DNA from: Bordetella genomosp. 8
GTDB lineage: Bacteria; Pseudomonadota; Gammaproteobacteria; Burkholderiales; Burkholderiaceae_B
NCBI RefSeq assembly: GCF_002119685.1
Contig: NZ_CP021108.1
Coordinates: 1,240,001 to 1,304,000 of the forward strand
Direction: 5' to 3'
Length of the DNA: 64,000 nucleotides
Shown here: positions 42,490 to 51,654 of the stretch, in pieces
Position numbering within the stretch: position 1 is the first letter of the stretch
How the letters are laid out: the number at the start of each line of letters is the position of its first letter
The notes under the pieces: model-generated
The model's input: the letters and a program-made list of their open reading frames with translations, nothing else
What the model was told of the DNA's origin: nothing
Database searches by the model: none
Translations under genes and position numbers: made by a program

Positions 42490-43464
42490 ATGACGCTTAT
42501 CCCCGAGCGCGGCTTGCGCGTGCTGGCCCTGGCGGGCATGCTGGCCGCGACCTGCGCCCACGCCGACGACACCTATCCATCCAAGCCGATCACCATCGTG
42601 GTCGGCTATAGCACGGGTGGAGCCAACGATCTGCTGGCCCGCGTCGTGGCGGAAAAAATGTCCACCCTGCTGAAGCAGCCGGTCATCGTGGAAAACAAGC
42701 CGGGGGCGGGCTCCATCATCGGCGCGAACTTCGTGGCCAAGGCCAAGCCGGATGGCTACACGTTGCTGATGGGCGCGAGCGGCCCGATTTCCTTCAATCC
42801 TTCGCTGTACAAGAAACTGCCCTACGATCCGCAGAAGGACCTGACGCCGGTATCCCTGGTAGGCACGTTCCCGCTGGTGCTGCTGACGCAGAAGTCCAAC
42901 CCGGACACCGGGTCCCTGCCCGCCTTGGTCGAGTATGCCAAAGGCCATCCCGGCAAATCGAACTACAGCGCCAGTTCGGCCTCGTTCCAACTGATCACCG
43001 AGCTGTTCAAGCGCCGTACGGACACGCAGTTCGAATACATCCCCTATAAGGGCAGCTACGAATCCGTGATGGCCGTCAGCACGGGCGACGCCACGATGAC
43101 GCTGGCCGATTCCGGACCCGCCATGCAGGGCATTGCCGGCGGCCGGGTGCGGCCGCTGGCGGTGACGTCGCCGAGCCGGACCGCTTTCCTGCCCGACACG
43201 CCCACGATGAAGGAACTCGGCATCGACATGAACGTGGAGCTGTGGAGCGGCCTGTTCGTCCCGGCCGGCACCCCGCCCGCCGTGGTCCGGAAGCTCGAGG
43301 CTTCGATGAAAACCATCATGGACGACGCCGACGTCCGCAAGCGGGTGGAAGGCATGTCCATCAACCCGGTCAGCAGCACGTCCAAGGCCTTCGCCGCCCG
43401 CATCGCCGAAGAAATCCCCCTGTGGCAGAAGGTCGCGGCGGACGCCGGCATACAGCCGAACTAG
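42490..43464 (+). CDS. Bug-family tripartite tricarboxylate transporter substrate-binding protein
   Basis: This 324-residue receptor has a signal peptide ending CAHAD (about residue 22). It shows the Bug motifs PITIVVGYSTGGANDLLAR, VIVENKPGAGSIIGA and DGYTLLMGASGP. The later IPYKGSYESVMA shows the usual ligand-side region. It closes the run that starts with aldehyde dehydrogenase, 32 bases after the PanE-like gene, so it probably captures the substrate of this pathway. No membrane TctA/B genes accompany it. Its stop overlaps, tail to tail, by 4 bases with the end of the hydrolase gene on the other strand. Confidence 0.94.
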   Translation: MTLIPERGLRVLALAGMLAATCAHADDTYPSKPITIVVGYSTGGANDLLARVVAEKMSTLLKQPVIVENKPGAGSIIGANFVAKAKPDGYTLLMGASGPISFNPSLYKKLPYDPQKDLTPVSLVGTFPLVLLTQKSNPDTGSLPALVEYAKGHPGKSNYSASSASFQLITELFKRRTDTQFEYIPYKGSYESVMAVSTGDATMTLADSGPAMQGIAGGRVRPLAVTSPSRTAFLPDTPTMKELGIDMNVELWSGLFVPAGTPPAVVRKLEASMKTIMDDADVRKRVEGMSINPVSSTSKAFAARIAEEIPLWQKVAADAGIQPN

Positions 43465-44465
43465 CGGCCTGTTTCGGCGAATTCGCCGATGCGGCGCGCC
43501 AGCGCGCGTGGGTACTGGTACATCATCGCGTGGCCGGCGTCGTCCACTTCCAGCGCCGTGGAGCCGGGCAGCGCCTGCAGCAAGGCGTCGCCGTTGCGGG
43601 GCGCCAGGATGGCATCGTCCTTCGCATAGGCCACCAGCGTCGGGACGCCGATATGGTCCAGCGCGGCAAAGGCCCGCTTGTCCACGGTCCACGCTCGCAG
43701 GATGGCCTGCTGCGACCGGGTGACCTGGGCCGGAACGCTGACCGGGCCATAGTCGGCCGGACGGAACATGTCGCGCGCGAAGCAACGGTCCGCCTGTTCG
43801 CGGACATTCGCGGGGAACAGCACTGCCATCACCTGCGAGAATGTGACGCCGGGTCCGCCGGACAGGACGCGCATGTCCTGTTCCGGCACCGGGGCGCCCG
43901 CCGGTCCGGGGGGCGCCGTATTCATCAGCACCGCATTGCGCACCTGTTCCGGCTGCCGGGCCAGCAGGGTCTGGACGATCATGCCGCCCATCGACCATCC
44001 CAGCATCGTGACGTCCCGCAACTTGAGCGTCTGCATCAAGGTCGACGTATCGCGTGCCAGATCCTCGATACCGTAGTCGCCGGCGGCCGGCCCCGACCCG
44101 CCTATGCCACGGTTGTCGAACACGATGACCTCATGCCGCCTGGCCAGTTCGCCCAGGAAGTACGCGTTCCAATTGGCGATGGTGGCGCGGTAGCCCGTGA
44201 CCAGCACGATGGGACTGCCCTGGCCGAACCGGTAATAGGCGATGGGCCCCCGCGGCGTGATCACGTACCGTTGGGTAAGGTCGGCTTGTGCGTCAGGGCG
44301 GCGCGGATCCGCGCCGCACACCATGGCTTCCTTCCAGTTGACCGGCTGGGCCCATGATGCGCCGCCGGTGCCCAGGGCGGCCGAAACGGCCAGCGTGGCC
44401 GTTGCCAGCAGTTTGCGCCAGGCCGGGCCCGGGCCGGGCCGGCGGAACGCCGTCATAGGGTGCAT
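43461..44465 (-). CDS. Exported alpha/beta hydrolase
   Basis: This 334-residue protein of the alpha/beta hydrolase fold has a basic N-terminus and a hydrophobic signal segment that ends near GGASWAQP (about residue 36). The fold shows VTGYRATIANWN, the nucleophile elbow LGWSMGGM (Ser, about residue 155) and the terminal DDAGHAMM with the catalytic His. The partner acid is in KDDAILAP. No specific substrate is evident; esters, lactones or epoxides are possible. It is divergent from another exported hydrolase of the same fold, with a 235-base control region holding an inverted repeat pair. Confidence 0.88.
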   Translation of the reverse strand: MHPMTAFRRPGPGPAWRKLLATATLAVSAALGTGGASWAQPVNWKEAMVCGADPRRPDAQADLTQRYVITPRGPIAYYRFGQGSPIVLVTGYRATIANWNAYFLGELARRHEVIVFDNRGIGGSGPAAGDYGIEDLARDTSTLMQTLKLRDVTMLGWSMGGMIVQTLLARQPEQVRNAVLMNTAPPGPAGAPVPEQDMRVLSGGPGVTFSQVMAVLFPANVREQADRCFARDMFRPADYGPVSVPAQVTRSQQAILRAWTVDKRAFAALDHIGVPTLVAYAKDDAILAPRNGDALLQALPGSTALEVDDAGHAMMYQYPRALARRIGEFAETGR

Positions 44466-44489
44466 GCGTTTATCCTCCCGCGCTCGCTC

Positions 44490-44632
44490 GTGTCGGGCAT
44501 CGCCATCGACCGGCGGGCCACCCGCCACATCTTAGCGGCTGTCCAAGGCGCAATGTATCGCACTGTATACGGATGCCCGGGGCCGGTACACGGCGATACC
44601 GCCCAGGCCCAAATCGAAAAAATGCCCGATAC
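44490..44632. promoter_or_regulatory. Distant inverted repeat flanking the divergent hydrolase promoters
   Basis: GTGTCGGGCAT (44490-44500) is inverted with one mismatch as ATGCCCGATAC (44622-44632). The arms lie 25 and 69 bases from the two start codons and enclose TGTATCGCACTGTATAC-like DNA (about 44552-44568) that may hold -10 boxes. A regulator binding both arms could control both hydrolase genes. Inference from symmetry. Confidence 0.4.
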
Positions 44633-44700
44633 ATCGGTCCGGTGAAATGCGTGCAATCCGTACCACGCACCCCCGAACACCTCGCACAGGAGAGCCACCG

Positions 44701-45774
44701 ATGCCGGACCAGATCAATAAACGCCGCCGCCGTTTCCTCGGGACAGCCGCCGCCGGTATCGGCGCCGTCGAGCTGGCCATGGCCGGGCTGGCCCACGCCG
44801 ACGCCGCGCCGCCCGTCGGCCAGCCCGGGGATGAACCTGCGCCTGCCCCCACTGGCAAGGCCGCCCGCGCCGTCGCCGCATTTCCGGTGATCCGGCAGGT
44901 CGACGCGGGACCGCTGAACATCGGCTACGCCGAGGCGGGTCCCGCCGATGGCCAGGTGGTGATACTGCTGCACGGCTGGCCCTACGACATCCACAGCTAT
45001 GCCGACGTCGCGCCCATGCTGGCGGCCAAGGGCTATCGCGTCATCGTCCCCCATCTGCGAGGCTACGGCACCACGCGTTTCCTGTCCGAACAGACGCGGC
45101 GGACCGCGCAGCAGACGGCGGTCGCGGCCGACATCATCGCGTTGATGAATGCGCTGCAGATCCGCCGTGCGGTCATCGGCGGTTATGACTGGGGCGCGCG
45201 CACCGCGAACGTCATCGCCGCGTTGTGGCCGGAGCGTTGCAAGGCCATGGTGTCCGTCAGCGGTTACCTGATCGGCACGCAGGCGGCAAACCAGGCGCCG
45301 CTGGCGCCGGACGCGGAGTTGGCATGGTGGTATCAGTTCTATTTCTCCACGGAACGCGGCCGCCTCGGCTATGAAAAGAACTGGCACGATTTCGCGAAAC
45401 TGATCTGGAAGACCGCATCGCCCAGATGGCGCTTCGACGATGCGACCTTCGAACGGTCCGCCGCGTCCCTGGCGAATCCCGACCATGCCGCCATCACGAT
45501 CCACAATTACCGCTGGCGGCTGGGCCTGGCCGAAGGCGAGCCGCAATACGATGCGCTGGAAAAGCGGCTGGCCGGCCTGCCGGCCATCGCGGTGCCCACC
45601 ATCACCATGGAAGGCGCGGCCAACGGCGCGCCGCATCCGCCGCCCGCCGCCTACGCGAACAAATTCACGGGCAAGTACAAGCACATCGACCTGCCCGGCG
45701 ACATCGGCCATAACCTGCCGCAGGAGGCGCCGCGCGAGTTCGCCGACGCCATCATCGAAGTGGCCAGGTGGTAG
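44701..45774 (+). CDS. Tat-exported alpha/beta hydrolase (epoxide-hydrolase-like)
   Basis: This 357-residue protein has a twin-arginine signal peptide (RRRRFLGTAAAG, residues 8-19), so it is folded in the cytoplasm and exported. The fold shows LLHGWPYDIHSYADVAP (epoxide-hydrolase-type oxyanion motif HGWP, about 100), the nucleophile elbow GGYDWGARTA (Asp, about 160) and the final GHNLPQEAPREF with the catalytic His (about 340). Aspartate as nucleophile in xGGYDWGA is the mark of epoxide hydrolases and haloalkane dehalogenases; the family is known for these. Substrate unknown. The ATG before PDQINKRR was chosen over an upstream extension. Confidence 0.9.
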   Translation: MPDQINKRRRRFLGTAAAGIGAVELAMAGLAHADAAPPVGQPGDEPAPAPTGKAARAVAAFPVIRQVDAGPLNIGYAEAGPADGQVVILLHGWPYDIHSYADVAPMLAAKGYRVIVPHLRGYGTTRFLSEQTRRTAQQTAVAADIIALMNALQIRRAVIGGYDWGARTANVIAALWPERCKAMVSVSGYLIGTQAANQAPLAPDAELAWWYQFYFSTERGRLGYEKNWHDFAKLIWKTASPRWRFDDATFERSAASLANPDHAAITIHNYRWRLGLAEGEPQYDALEKRLAGLPAIAVPTITMEGAANGAPHPPPAAYANKFTGKYKHIDLPGDIGHNLPQEAPREFADAIIEVARW

Positions 45775-45802
45775 CGGGCGCGGGCATGCCCCGGGCCGTC
45801 GA

Positions 45803-47224
45803 TCATGCGACCTTGCGCGACCGTCCCCGCGAAATCCCGGCGCCGGCTTCCGGTGCCAGCGCGGCATAGCCCGGCGTTGACGCCAGCACCACCGCGCCGA
45901 TCGCGATGAAGGACCAGGCAAAGTCCCAATGTTCCGGATGGTCGCGGCCGGCGATCAGCATGGACAGCTGCATGACGCCCGCCGCCACCGCGACGCCGGC
46001 GGCGCGCGGCAGATGCTGGGCCGTGCCGGAAAACGACGTCGCGGCGGAAAGCTTCGCCGGCGGGATATCCGCGTACGTCAATGCATTCATGCAGGCGAAG
46101 TTCAGCGAACGCGCCAGGCCGCCGCACAGCAGCAACACGAAAATGGCGCTCTCCGGCCAACTGGACGTCAGCGTCGCGCAAACCAGCAGCGTTGCGGTGA
46201 AGGCATAGCATCCGCCCAGCAGGATGTTGCGCACCCGAAAGCGCTGCAGGAAAAACTGCGCCATGGGGCGCATGCAGAAAGCGCCTACGGCGCTGGCCAG
46301 CGTCAGCATGCCGCTGCGCGACGCCGACAGGCCGAAGCCCAGCTGCAGCGTCAGCGGCACCATGAAGGGCAGGGCGCCGGCGCCCGCGCGGAACAGGCTG
46401 CCGGCCGCCGTGGCTGCCCTGAAGGTGGGAATGGTCAGCAGCGAAAAATCGATCGCCGGATTCGGCGCGCGCCTGCAATGCCACACCGTCAGGCAGAAGA
46501 ACAGCAGGCCGACGGCAATCGCCAGCCAGGGCAGCTGCGGCGCCACGATGCCGCGTCCGACGGTCTCCACGCCTATCATGAAGACGCTGATGGCGATGCC
46601 CATCAAGGTCATTCCCGGTATGTCCAGCCTGGGCGGACGCTCGGTTTCCGAAGGCGGAATCAGGCGCCAGACCAGGGCCAGGCCGAGTACGCCGATCGGC
46701 AGGTTGATCCAGAAGATGCTGCGCCAGGAAAACGTATCGGTCAGGAAACCGCCCAGGGGCGGACCGATCACCGGTCCGACCATCGCCGGCATGGACAGCC
46801 AGGTGGTCGCGGACAGCAGATCTTCCCGGCGCACGCCGCGCAGCAGCACCAGCCTGCCGACCGGCACCATCATCGCGCCGCTGGCGCCCTGCACGATGCG
46901 GGCGATGACCAGGCCGCCCAGGCCATTGGACAGCGCGCAGCAACAGGATGCCGCGGTGAACAGGAAGATCGCGCACATGAAAATCCGCTTGGCGCCGAAG
47001 CGGTCCGCCACCCAGCCGCTGACCGGGATGAAAACGGTCATTGCCACCAGATAGGATGTGATCGCCGCGCTCAGGTGCACCGGATTGACGTTCATATCGC
47101 GGGCCATCGCCGGGAGCGCCGTCGCGATGGCGGTGCTGTCGATGTTCTGCATGAATAGCGTCGTGGCGACCACCACGGCGATGACGCGGAAATTGCTGTG
47201 CGGGTTCACAGATCGTTGCTGCAA
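45803..47224 (-). CDS. MFS transporter, DHA2 (EmrB/QacA) drug-exporter family
   Basis: This 473-residue inner-membrane transporter has 13-14 hydrophobic helices. The first includes the DHA2 opening TLFMQNIDSTAIATALPA, and the loop after the second helix carries DRFGAKRIFM (the MFS A-motif). The region of helix 5 has PMVGPVIGPPLGGFL (motif C), the antiporter signature. It should export small drugs or other compounds by proton antiport. No periplasmic adaptor or outer-membrane factor gene is next to it. It shares no operon with its neighbours, as both flanking genes run the other way. Confidence 0.93.
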   Translation of the reverse strand: MQQRSVNPHSNFRVIAVVVATTLFMQNIDSTAIATALPAMARDMNVNPVHLSAAITSYLVAMTVFIPVSGWVADRFGAKRIFMCAIFLFTAASCCCALSNGLGGLVIARIVQGASGAMMVPVGRLVLLRGVRREDLLSATTWLSMPAMVGPVIGPPLGGFLTDTFSWRSIFWINLPIGVLGLALVWRLIPPSETERPPRLDIPGMTLMGIAISVFMIGVETVGRGIVAPQLPWLAIAVGLLFFCLTVWHCRRAPNPAIDFSLLTIPTFRAATAAGSLFRAGAGALPFMVPLTLQLGFGLSASRSGMLTLASAVGAFCMRPMAQFFLQRFRVRNILLGGCYAFTATLLVCATLTSSWPESAIFVLLLCGGLARSLNFACMNALTYADIPPAKLSAATSFSGTAQHLPRAAGVAVAAGVMQLSMLIAGRDHPEHWDFAWSFIAIGAVVLASTPGYAALAPEAGAGISRGRSRKVA

Positions 47225-47421
47225 GTTGACGGGGGCGGCGGGCAGCCAGGATTCTCGCCATAGCCCCGTGCCTTGTCAAAATGCTGAGCAGTGATTGCAA
47301 GCGGTTCATGGTTCTGTCAGCATGCGTTCCCACTGCATGATGAATCTGTCCCGCGCGGGCGGCACTCTGGCGCCTTGGCTGCCCACGCCCCGGGTCCACC
47401 TTTACGTCACGCTGAACGCAA

Positions 47422-48183
47422 ATGACGCTTATCGTCTTCGTCGGGATCGTCGCGATCGCCACCTTGTTCCTATGCCTGGGCTGGCGTCGCGCGGGCCAGG
47501 CTGGCTACGGCATCGCGGCCGTCCTGTTCCTGGCGGTCGGCTGCGGGCCCGTGCCAGCCTGGCTGCTCGGGCAACTGCAATCCGCCTACGCAACGCGGCC
47601 CATGGTGCAGTGGGCGGAGCGCAACGCCATCGTCCTGCTGGGCGCCGGCACCGCGCTTATACCCGGCTCGCCAGGTGTCGAGCCCGGTTTTTTCGCCTAC
47701 CCGCGCCTGGTCGAGGCCGCCATGCTGTATCGCGGCTGCCGCGCGACGCAGGCGGACTGCAAGATCATCGTGAGCGGCGGCGATCCCCAGTACCACGGCA
47801 TGCCGGAAGCCTCGGTTTACCGGGCCGCGCTGGTGGACGTCGGCATTCCGGCTTCGGACATCCTGGCCGAAGCCGAAAGCAGGAACACCTGGCAGAACGC
47901 GCAGTTCACCAGTGCCATGCTGGCCGATTACCGGGCCAACCGCGTGGTGCTGGTTTCATCGGCCCTGCATCTGCGGCGCAGCCTGATGTACTTCGCGCAT
48001 TTCGGCATCGCGCCGGTGCCGGTACGGGCCGACTACCCGCAGGCCGTCAGGTCGTGGCTGCCGCTGTCCTTCAATTTCACCCTGGCGGACTTCGCACTGC
48101 ATGAATTCATCGGCATCGCGCGCTACCACTTCTACAACGGGATGGGATGGAATGTCGCAAGGACCCAGCCCGGCCAGGCGTGA
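47422..48183 (+). CDS. YdcF/ElyC-like protein (DUF218 family)
   Basis: This 253-residue membrane-anchored protein has two N-terminal hydrophobic helices (about residues 1-55) followed by a DUF218 domain with the motifs LLGAGTALIPG, IIVSGGDPQYHG, ESRNTWQNAQF and VSSALHLRRSLMYF. DUF218 proteins such as YdcF, SanA and ElyC take part in envelope and peptidoglycan processes, though the reaction is not settled. It starts with ATG (MTLIVFVGIV). The gene ends 2 bases before the stop of a LysR gene on the other strand. No envelope genes are adjacent. Confidence 0.88.
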   Translation: MTLIVFVGIVAIATLFLCLGWRRAGQAGYGIAAVLFLAVGCGPVPAWLLGQLQSAYATRPMVQWAERNAIVLLGAGTALIPGSPGVEPGFFAYPRLVEAAMLYRGCRATQADCKIIVSGGDPQYHGMPEASVYRAALVDVGIPASDILAEAESRNTWQNAQFTSAMLADYRANRVVLVSSALHLRRSLMYFAHFGIAPVPVRADYPQAVRSWLPLSFNFTLADFALHEFIGIARYHFYNGMGWNVARTQPGQA

Positions 48184-48184
48184 A

Positions 48185-49120
48185 TCAGCTCGCCGCCGTC
48201 AACTCCAGCTTGTCCCAATACAGGTCATGGCGAAAGCGTTCGGCGAAGTAGTCGACGCATGCGCGTATCTTGGGCGATACGAAAGGCCCGGCCACGTAGT
48301 GCAGCCACACGTGGGAACCGAAGGTGCCCAGGGCCTCGTAGTCGCTTAGCAGTACCCGCAGCCTGCCCTCCATGACATCGGCGCCGATGGCGAAGGTCGG
48401 CATCAAACCCACTCCCATGCCCGCGAGCGTGGCGCGGTAGACGGCCTCGCTGTCGTTGACCAGGTAGCGGCCGCGGACGGATATGGCGAACTCGGCCGTG
48501 CCGGCGCGGAAGCGCCATACCTCGCCCGATGTTACCGACGATCGGTAGAACACGCAGTTGTGCGCCTCCAGGTCGGCGGGCGTGCGCGGCACGCCGTGGC
48601 GCGCCAGATATTCGTCGGTCGCGCAGACCACCCAGCGTACGTCGGCAAGCTTGCGGGCCACCAGGTTCGCGCCGGGTATCACGTCCGCGCCGATGGCCAG
48701 GTCGAAGCGTTCCTTGACGAAATCCGCCAGGCGATCGCTCATCGTCAGTTCGATGGATAGATGGGGGTGCAGATGCAGGAATTCCGGAATGGCCGGTGCG
48801 ACGTACAGGCGGCCGAACGCCGATGCCGCGCCGATGCGCAGCAGGCCGCGGGCCTCCGCCGCGAAATGGCCGGCCACGAGTTCGCCGGCTTCCGCTTCCC
48901 TGGACATGCGGGCGCAGTGGGCGAAAACGGCTTCGCCCACTTCGGTCAGGCTCAGGCGCCGGGTGGTGCGATTCAGCAGGCGTACGCCCAGCGACTGCTC
49001 CAGGCGCGAGACGTGCTTGCTGACCGCGGACGCGGACATCTGCAAATGCTGCGCGGCGGCCGAAAAACTCTCGTATTCGACGACCTTGGCGAACACGATC
49101 ATGTCGATGGGGTTGTGCAT
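48185..49120 (-). CDS. LysR-family transcriptional regulator
   Basis: This 311-residue regulator has an N-terminal winged helix-turn-helix (IVFAKVVEYESFSAAAQHLQ, ASAVSKHVSRLEQSLGVRLLN) and a C-terminal effector domain of the CrgA/DmlR-like branch. It lies divergent from a Rid-family gene and the ABC importer genes behind it, with 232 bases between, so it is the best candidate to regulate them. The DNA between the two starts has no clear perfect dyad. This regulatory link is positional inference. Confidence 0.92.
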   Translation of the reverse strand: MHNPIDMIVFAKVVEYESFSAAAQHLQMSASAVSKHVSRLEQSLGVRLLNRTTRRLSLTEVGEAVFAHCARMSREAEAGELVAGHFAAEARGLLRIGAASAFGRLYVAPAIPEFLHLHPHLSIELTMSDRLADFVKERFDLAIGADVIPGANLVARKLADVRWVVCATDEYLARHGVPRTPADLEAHNCVFYRSSVTSGEVWRFRAGTAEFAISVRGRYLVNDSEAVYRATLAGMGVGLMPTFAIGADVMEGRLRVLLSDYEALGTFGSHVWLHYVAGPFVSPKIRACVDYFAERFRHDLYWDKLELTAAS

Positions 49121-49352
49121 ACAGGCTTATACGCGATGGCGATCGGCGAAGGGGGGCGAGCGGCGTTCAGCTCCACCAAAGGTTACGAATGGCGCTCCGA
49201 TTCGTCAATGAATGGAAAAAGACAAATTCCTGCTGGACGGCTTATCGCAGCCGCCACGCGACCCTAGAATTTCCACACGCCATCCATGCCGCCGTGCGCG
49301 GCGACCCGCGCCGCACTGGATCAGTGCCTGGCGCACCAATACGGAGATTTTC

Positions 49353-49772
49353 ATGCGCGCCAATGTGTTTCCGGACGGCCTGTCCAAGCGCATCGTCGGG
49401 GGAAGAACGCTTTATTCGCCGGTGGTTTCGGTGGATATCGGCGGCTACAAGCTGGTTTTCGTCTCGGGCCTGCTGGCGCGCAACGCCGACGGCGACATCG
49501 TCGGGGCTGGCGATATGGCAGCGCAGATACACCAGGTCGGCGCCAACCTGAAGAGTGCCTTGTCGTCGGTGGGCGCGACCTTGGACGACCTGGTGCGCAC
49601 GGCGACCTACACCACGAAGATCGACGAGTTCTTCCGCCATGTCGACGCCCGCCACGAGTACCTGGGGACCAGCCTGCCCACCAGTACCACCGTCGAGGTG
49701 ACGCGCCTGTCCCATCCTGATTTCATGGTTGAGATAGAAGCGATGGCGGTCCTGGCACCGTCCGCGGCATAA
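49353..49772 (+). CDS. Rid (YjgF/YER057c/UK114) family protein lacking the usual arginine
   Basis: This 139-residue protein has the trimeric Rid fold: VFVSGLLARNADGDIVG, LDDLVRTATYTT, and the end segment LPTSTTVEVTRL followed by VEIEAMAV. In RidA proteins this end segment has P-A-R-S/T, whose arginine (R105 in E. coli numbering) is needed for imine/enamine deaminase activity. Here the position is serine (S111). The protein may therefore bind or process another ligand, as in the Rid4-7 type groups (family knowledge). It precedes an ABC importer operon by 41 bases. The ATG at 49353 is selected over an upstream frame extension. Confidence 0.9.
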   Translation: MRANVFPDGLSKRIVGGRTLYSPVVSVDIGGYKLVFVSGLLARNADGDIVGAGDMAAQIHQVGANLKSALSSVGATLDDLVRTATYTTKIDEFFRHVDARHEYLGTSLPTSTTVEVTRLSHPDFMVEIEAMAVLAPSAA

Positions 49773-49813
49773 GCGCCACGGACAAAAAAACACGATACAA
49801 GGGAAAAACGACG

Positions 49814-50875
49814 ATGAGCGGAAACAACAGTGGAATCATGCGGTCCCGGCGCGCCCTGTTGCGCGCTGGCGCGACGGCCGTCGCGGGCGCGACGCTGGGC
49901 TTGCCGGCCTGGGTGGCCGCCCAGGCCGCGCCGGTGAAGATTCGCTACGCCACGGGCGGCGGCATCGGTCCCAATGAAATGGAGACCGTGATCTTCCTGG
50001 ACTGGATGCAGAAGAACGTGCTGCGGCAGTACGGCAAGGCCTACGTGGTCGACATGACCTATACGCGCGGCACGCCCGAGGCCGCCACCCTGCTGGCGGC
50101 GGGCCAGGCCAACATGGCCACGCTGTCGTTTTCCGTTTTCGCGACGCTGATGCTGAAAGGCGCGGTGCCGAACGGTTTGTCCATCGTGGCGGACAACTAC
50201 CAGGACGCCAAGCCGGGCTATGCCGCGAATACGTTCTTCGTGCTCGACGGTTCGCCAATACACAAAGTGGAAGACCTGCGCGGCAAGCGCATCGGTGTGA
50301 ACGCATATGGTTCCGCGGTGGACCTCGGGCTGCGCGTGCGCTTGAAGAAGAGCGGCCTGGATGCCCGCAAGGACGTGGAAATCGTCGAGGTCGCCTTTCC
50401 CAACATCGGCGCGGCGTTGCGTGAAAAGCGCGTCGACTGCGGCGTGCTGGTGATTCCTTTCATGGTCAATGAAACCGCCAAGGGTGGCCTGCGGGCGTTG
50501 TTCAACGGCGGCGATGCCTTTGGCTCCTATGCGCCGATCTTCCAGGTGGCGACGCGCGACTTCATCAAGTCCAACCGCGCCGCGGTTTCCGCCTTCCTGG
50601 CCGATTATGTGCGCGGGCTGCAGTGGTTCTACGATCCGGCCAACCGCAAGCAGGCGATCGCGCTGACGGCGGCATTCACCAAGTCGCCGCCCGAACTGCT
50701 GGATTCGTATTTCATGACCAGCAAGGACTACTATCGCGACCGCAATGCCTGCGTCAATGCCGACCTGATCCAGCGTCCGGTGGACGCGATGGTGGAACAA
50801 GGCCTGATACCCAAGCCCTTGAAGATCGCCGACTACCTGGACCCCAGCCTGCTGCCGGGAACCTGCGGGTCATGA
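49814..50875 (+). CDS. ABC transporter substrate-binding protein (NMT1/TauA-like)
   Basis: This 353-residue periplasmic receptor has a Tat-type signal (RSRRALLRAGATAVAGA, about residues 10-26). After VAAQAAPVKIRYATGGG comes a type II binding fold like that of nitrate, taurine or thiamine-precursor receptors. Motifs such as AAGQANMATLSF and GKRIGVNAYGSAVDLGL are typical. The true ligand is unknown. Its stop overlaps the ATPase start by 4 bases, so it is in one operon with an ATPase and two permeases. The Rid gene just before it may share the same transcript. Confidence 0.9.
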   Translation: MSGNNSGIMRSRRALLRAGATAVAGATLGLPAWVAAQAAPVKIRYATGGGIGPNEMETVIFLDWMQKNVLRQYGKAYVVDMTYTRGTPEAATLLAAGQANMATLSFSVFATLMLKGAVPNGLSIVADNYQDAKPGYAANTFFVLDGSPIHKVEDLRGKRIGVNAYGSAVDLGLRVRLKKSGLDARKDVEIVEVAFPNIGAALREKRVDCGVLVIPFMVNETAKGGLRALFNGGDAFGSYAPIFQVATRDFIKSNRAAVSAFLADYVRGLQWFYDPANRKQAIALTAAFTKSPPELLDSYFMTSKDYYRDRNACVNADLIQRPVDAMVEQGLIPKPLKIADYLDPSLLPGTCGS

Positions 50876-51654
50876 GCTTCATTGCGGTCAGGAATCTTTC
50901 CAAGCGCTACGGCTCGCGCCATGGCGACGTCATGGCGCTGCGCGATGTGAACCTGTCGATACGCGAAGGCGAGTTCGTTTCCATCGTTGGCCCGTCGGGT
51001 TGCGGCAAGAGCACGCTGCTGTACCTGATCGGCGGTTTCCTGCAAGCCGGGGAGGGCACCATCGAGGCGGCCGGCAAGCGCGTGACCGGCCCCGGCGTGG
51101 ACCGCGGCGTGGTGTTCCAGGAGTACGCGCTGTTCCCCTGGTTGACCGTGGCGGGCAACATCGAATACGGGCTGAAAGAGGCCGGCAAGCCGCCGTCGGA
51201 GCGCGAGCGCATCGTACGGCATTACGTCAACCTGATCGGGCTTGCCGGCTTTGAAAACCGCTATCCCAAGGAGCTTTCCGGCGGCATGAAGCAGCGCGTG
51301 GCCATCGCCCGCACGCTGGCCTGCGGGCCGCGCATACTCCTGCTCGACGAACCCCTCGGCGCCCTGGATGCGCAAACCCGCGAAGGCCTGCAGGACGAGC
51401 TGCTGCGCCTCTGGCAGGCCACCTCGACCACCGTCATCATGATCACCCATGACGTCAGCGAGGCGGTATACCTGTCCAGCCGCATCATGGTGATGAGCCG
51501 CCGCCCCGGCACGCTGGTGGAAGAGTTCGGTGTCGATCTGGATCATTCCCAGGGCCGTGAGGCGCTGATGCTGTCCGACGCCTTCAATGCCTTGCGCAAC
51601 AAGGTTTGGCTGTCGGTGCGCCGACAGGCAGTGGCGGAAGCGGAGCCCGCATGA
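50872..51654 (+). CDS. ABC transporter ATP-binding protein (SsuB/TauB-like)
   Basis: This 260-residue single ATPase domain has Walker A GPSGCGKST (about residues 43-51), a Q-loop (VVFQEYALFPWLTV), signature LSGGMKQRVAIAR, Walker B ILLLDEPLGALD and H-loop MITHDVSEAVYLS. It matches the TauB/SsuB/NrtC group that powers nitrate/sulfonate-type importers. It overlaps the receptor gene by 4 bases and the first permease by 4 bases, a sign of tight coupling. Both permeases it would serve are encoded next. Confidence 0.95.
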   Translation: MSFIAVRNLSKRYGSRHGDVMALRDVNLSIREGEFVSIVGPSGCGKSTLLYLIGGFLQAGEGTIEAAGKRVTGPGVDRGVVFQEYALFPWLTVAGNIEYGLKEAGKPPSERERIVRHYVNLIGLAGFENRYPKELSGGMKQRVAIARTLACGPRILLLDEPLGALDAQTREGLQDELLRLWQATSTTVIMITHDVSEAVYLSSRIMVMSRRPGTLVEEFGVDLDHSQGREALMLSDAFNALRNKVWLSVRRQAVAEAEPA

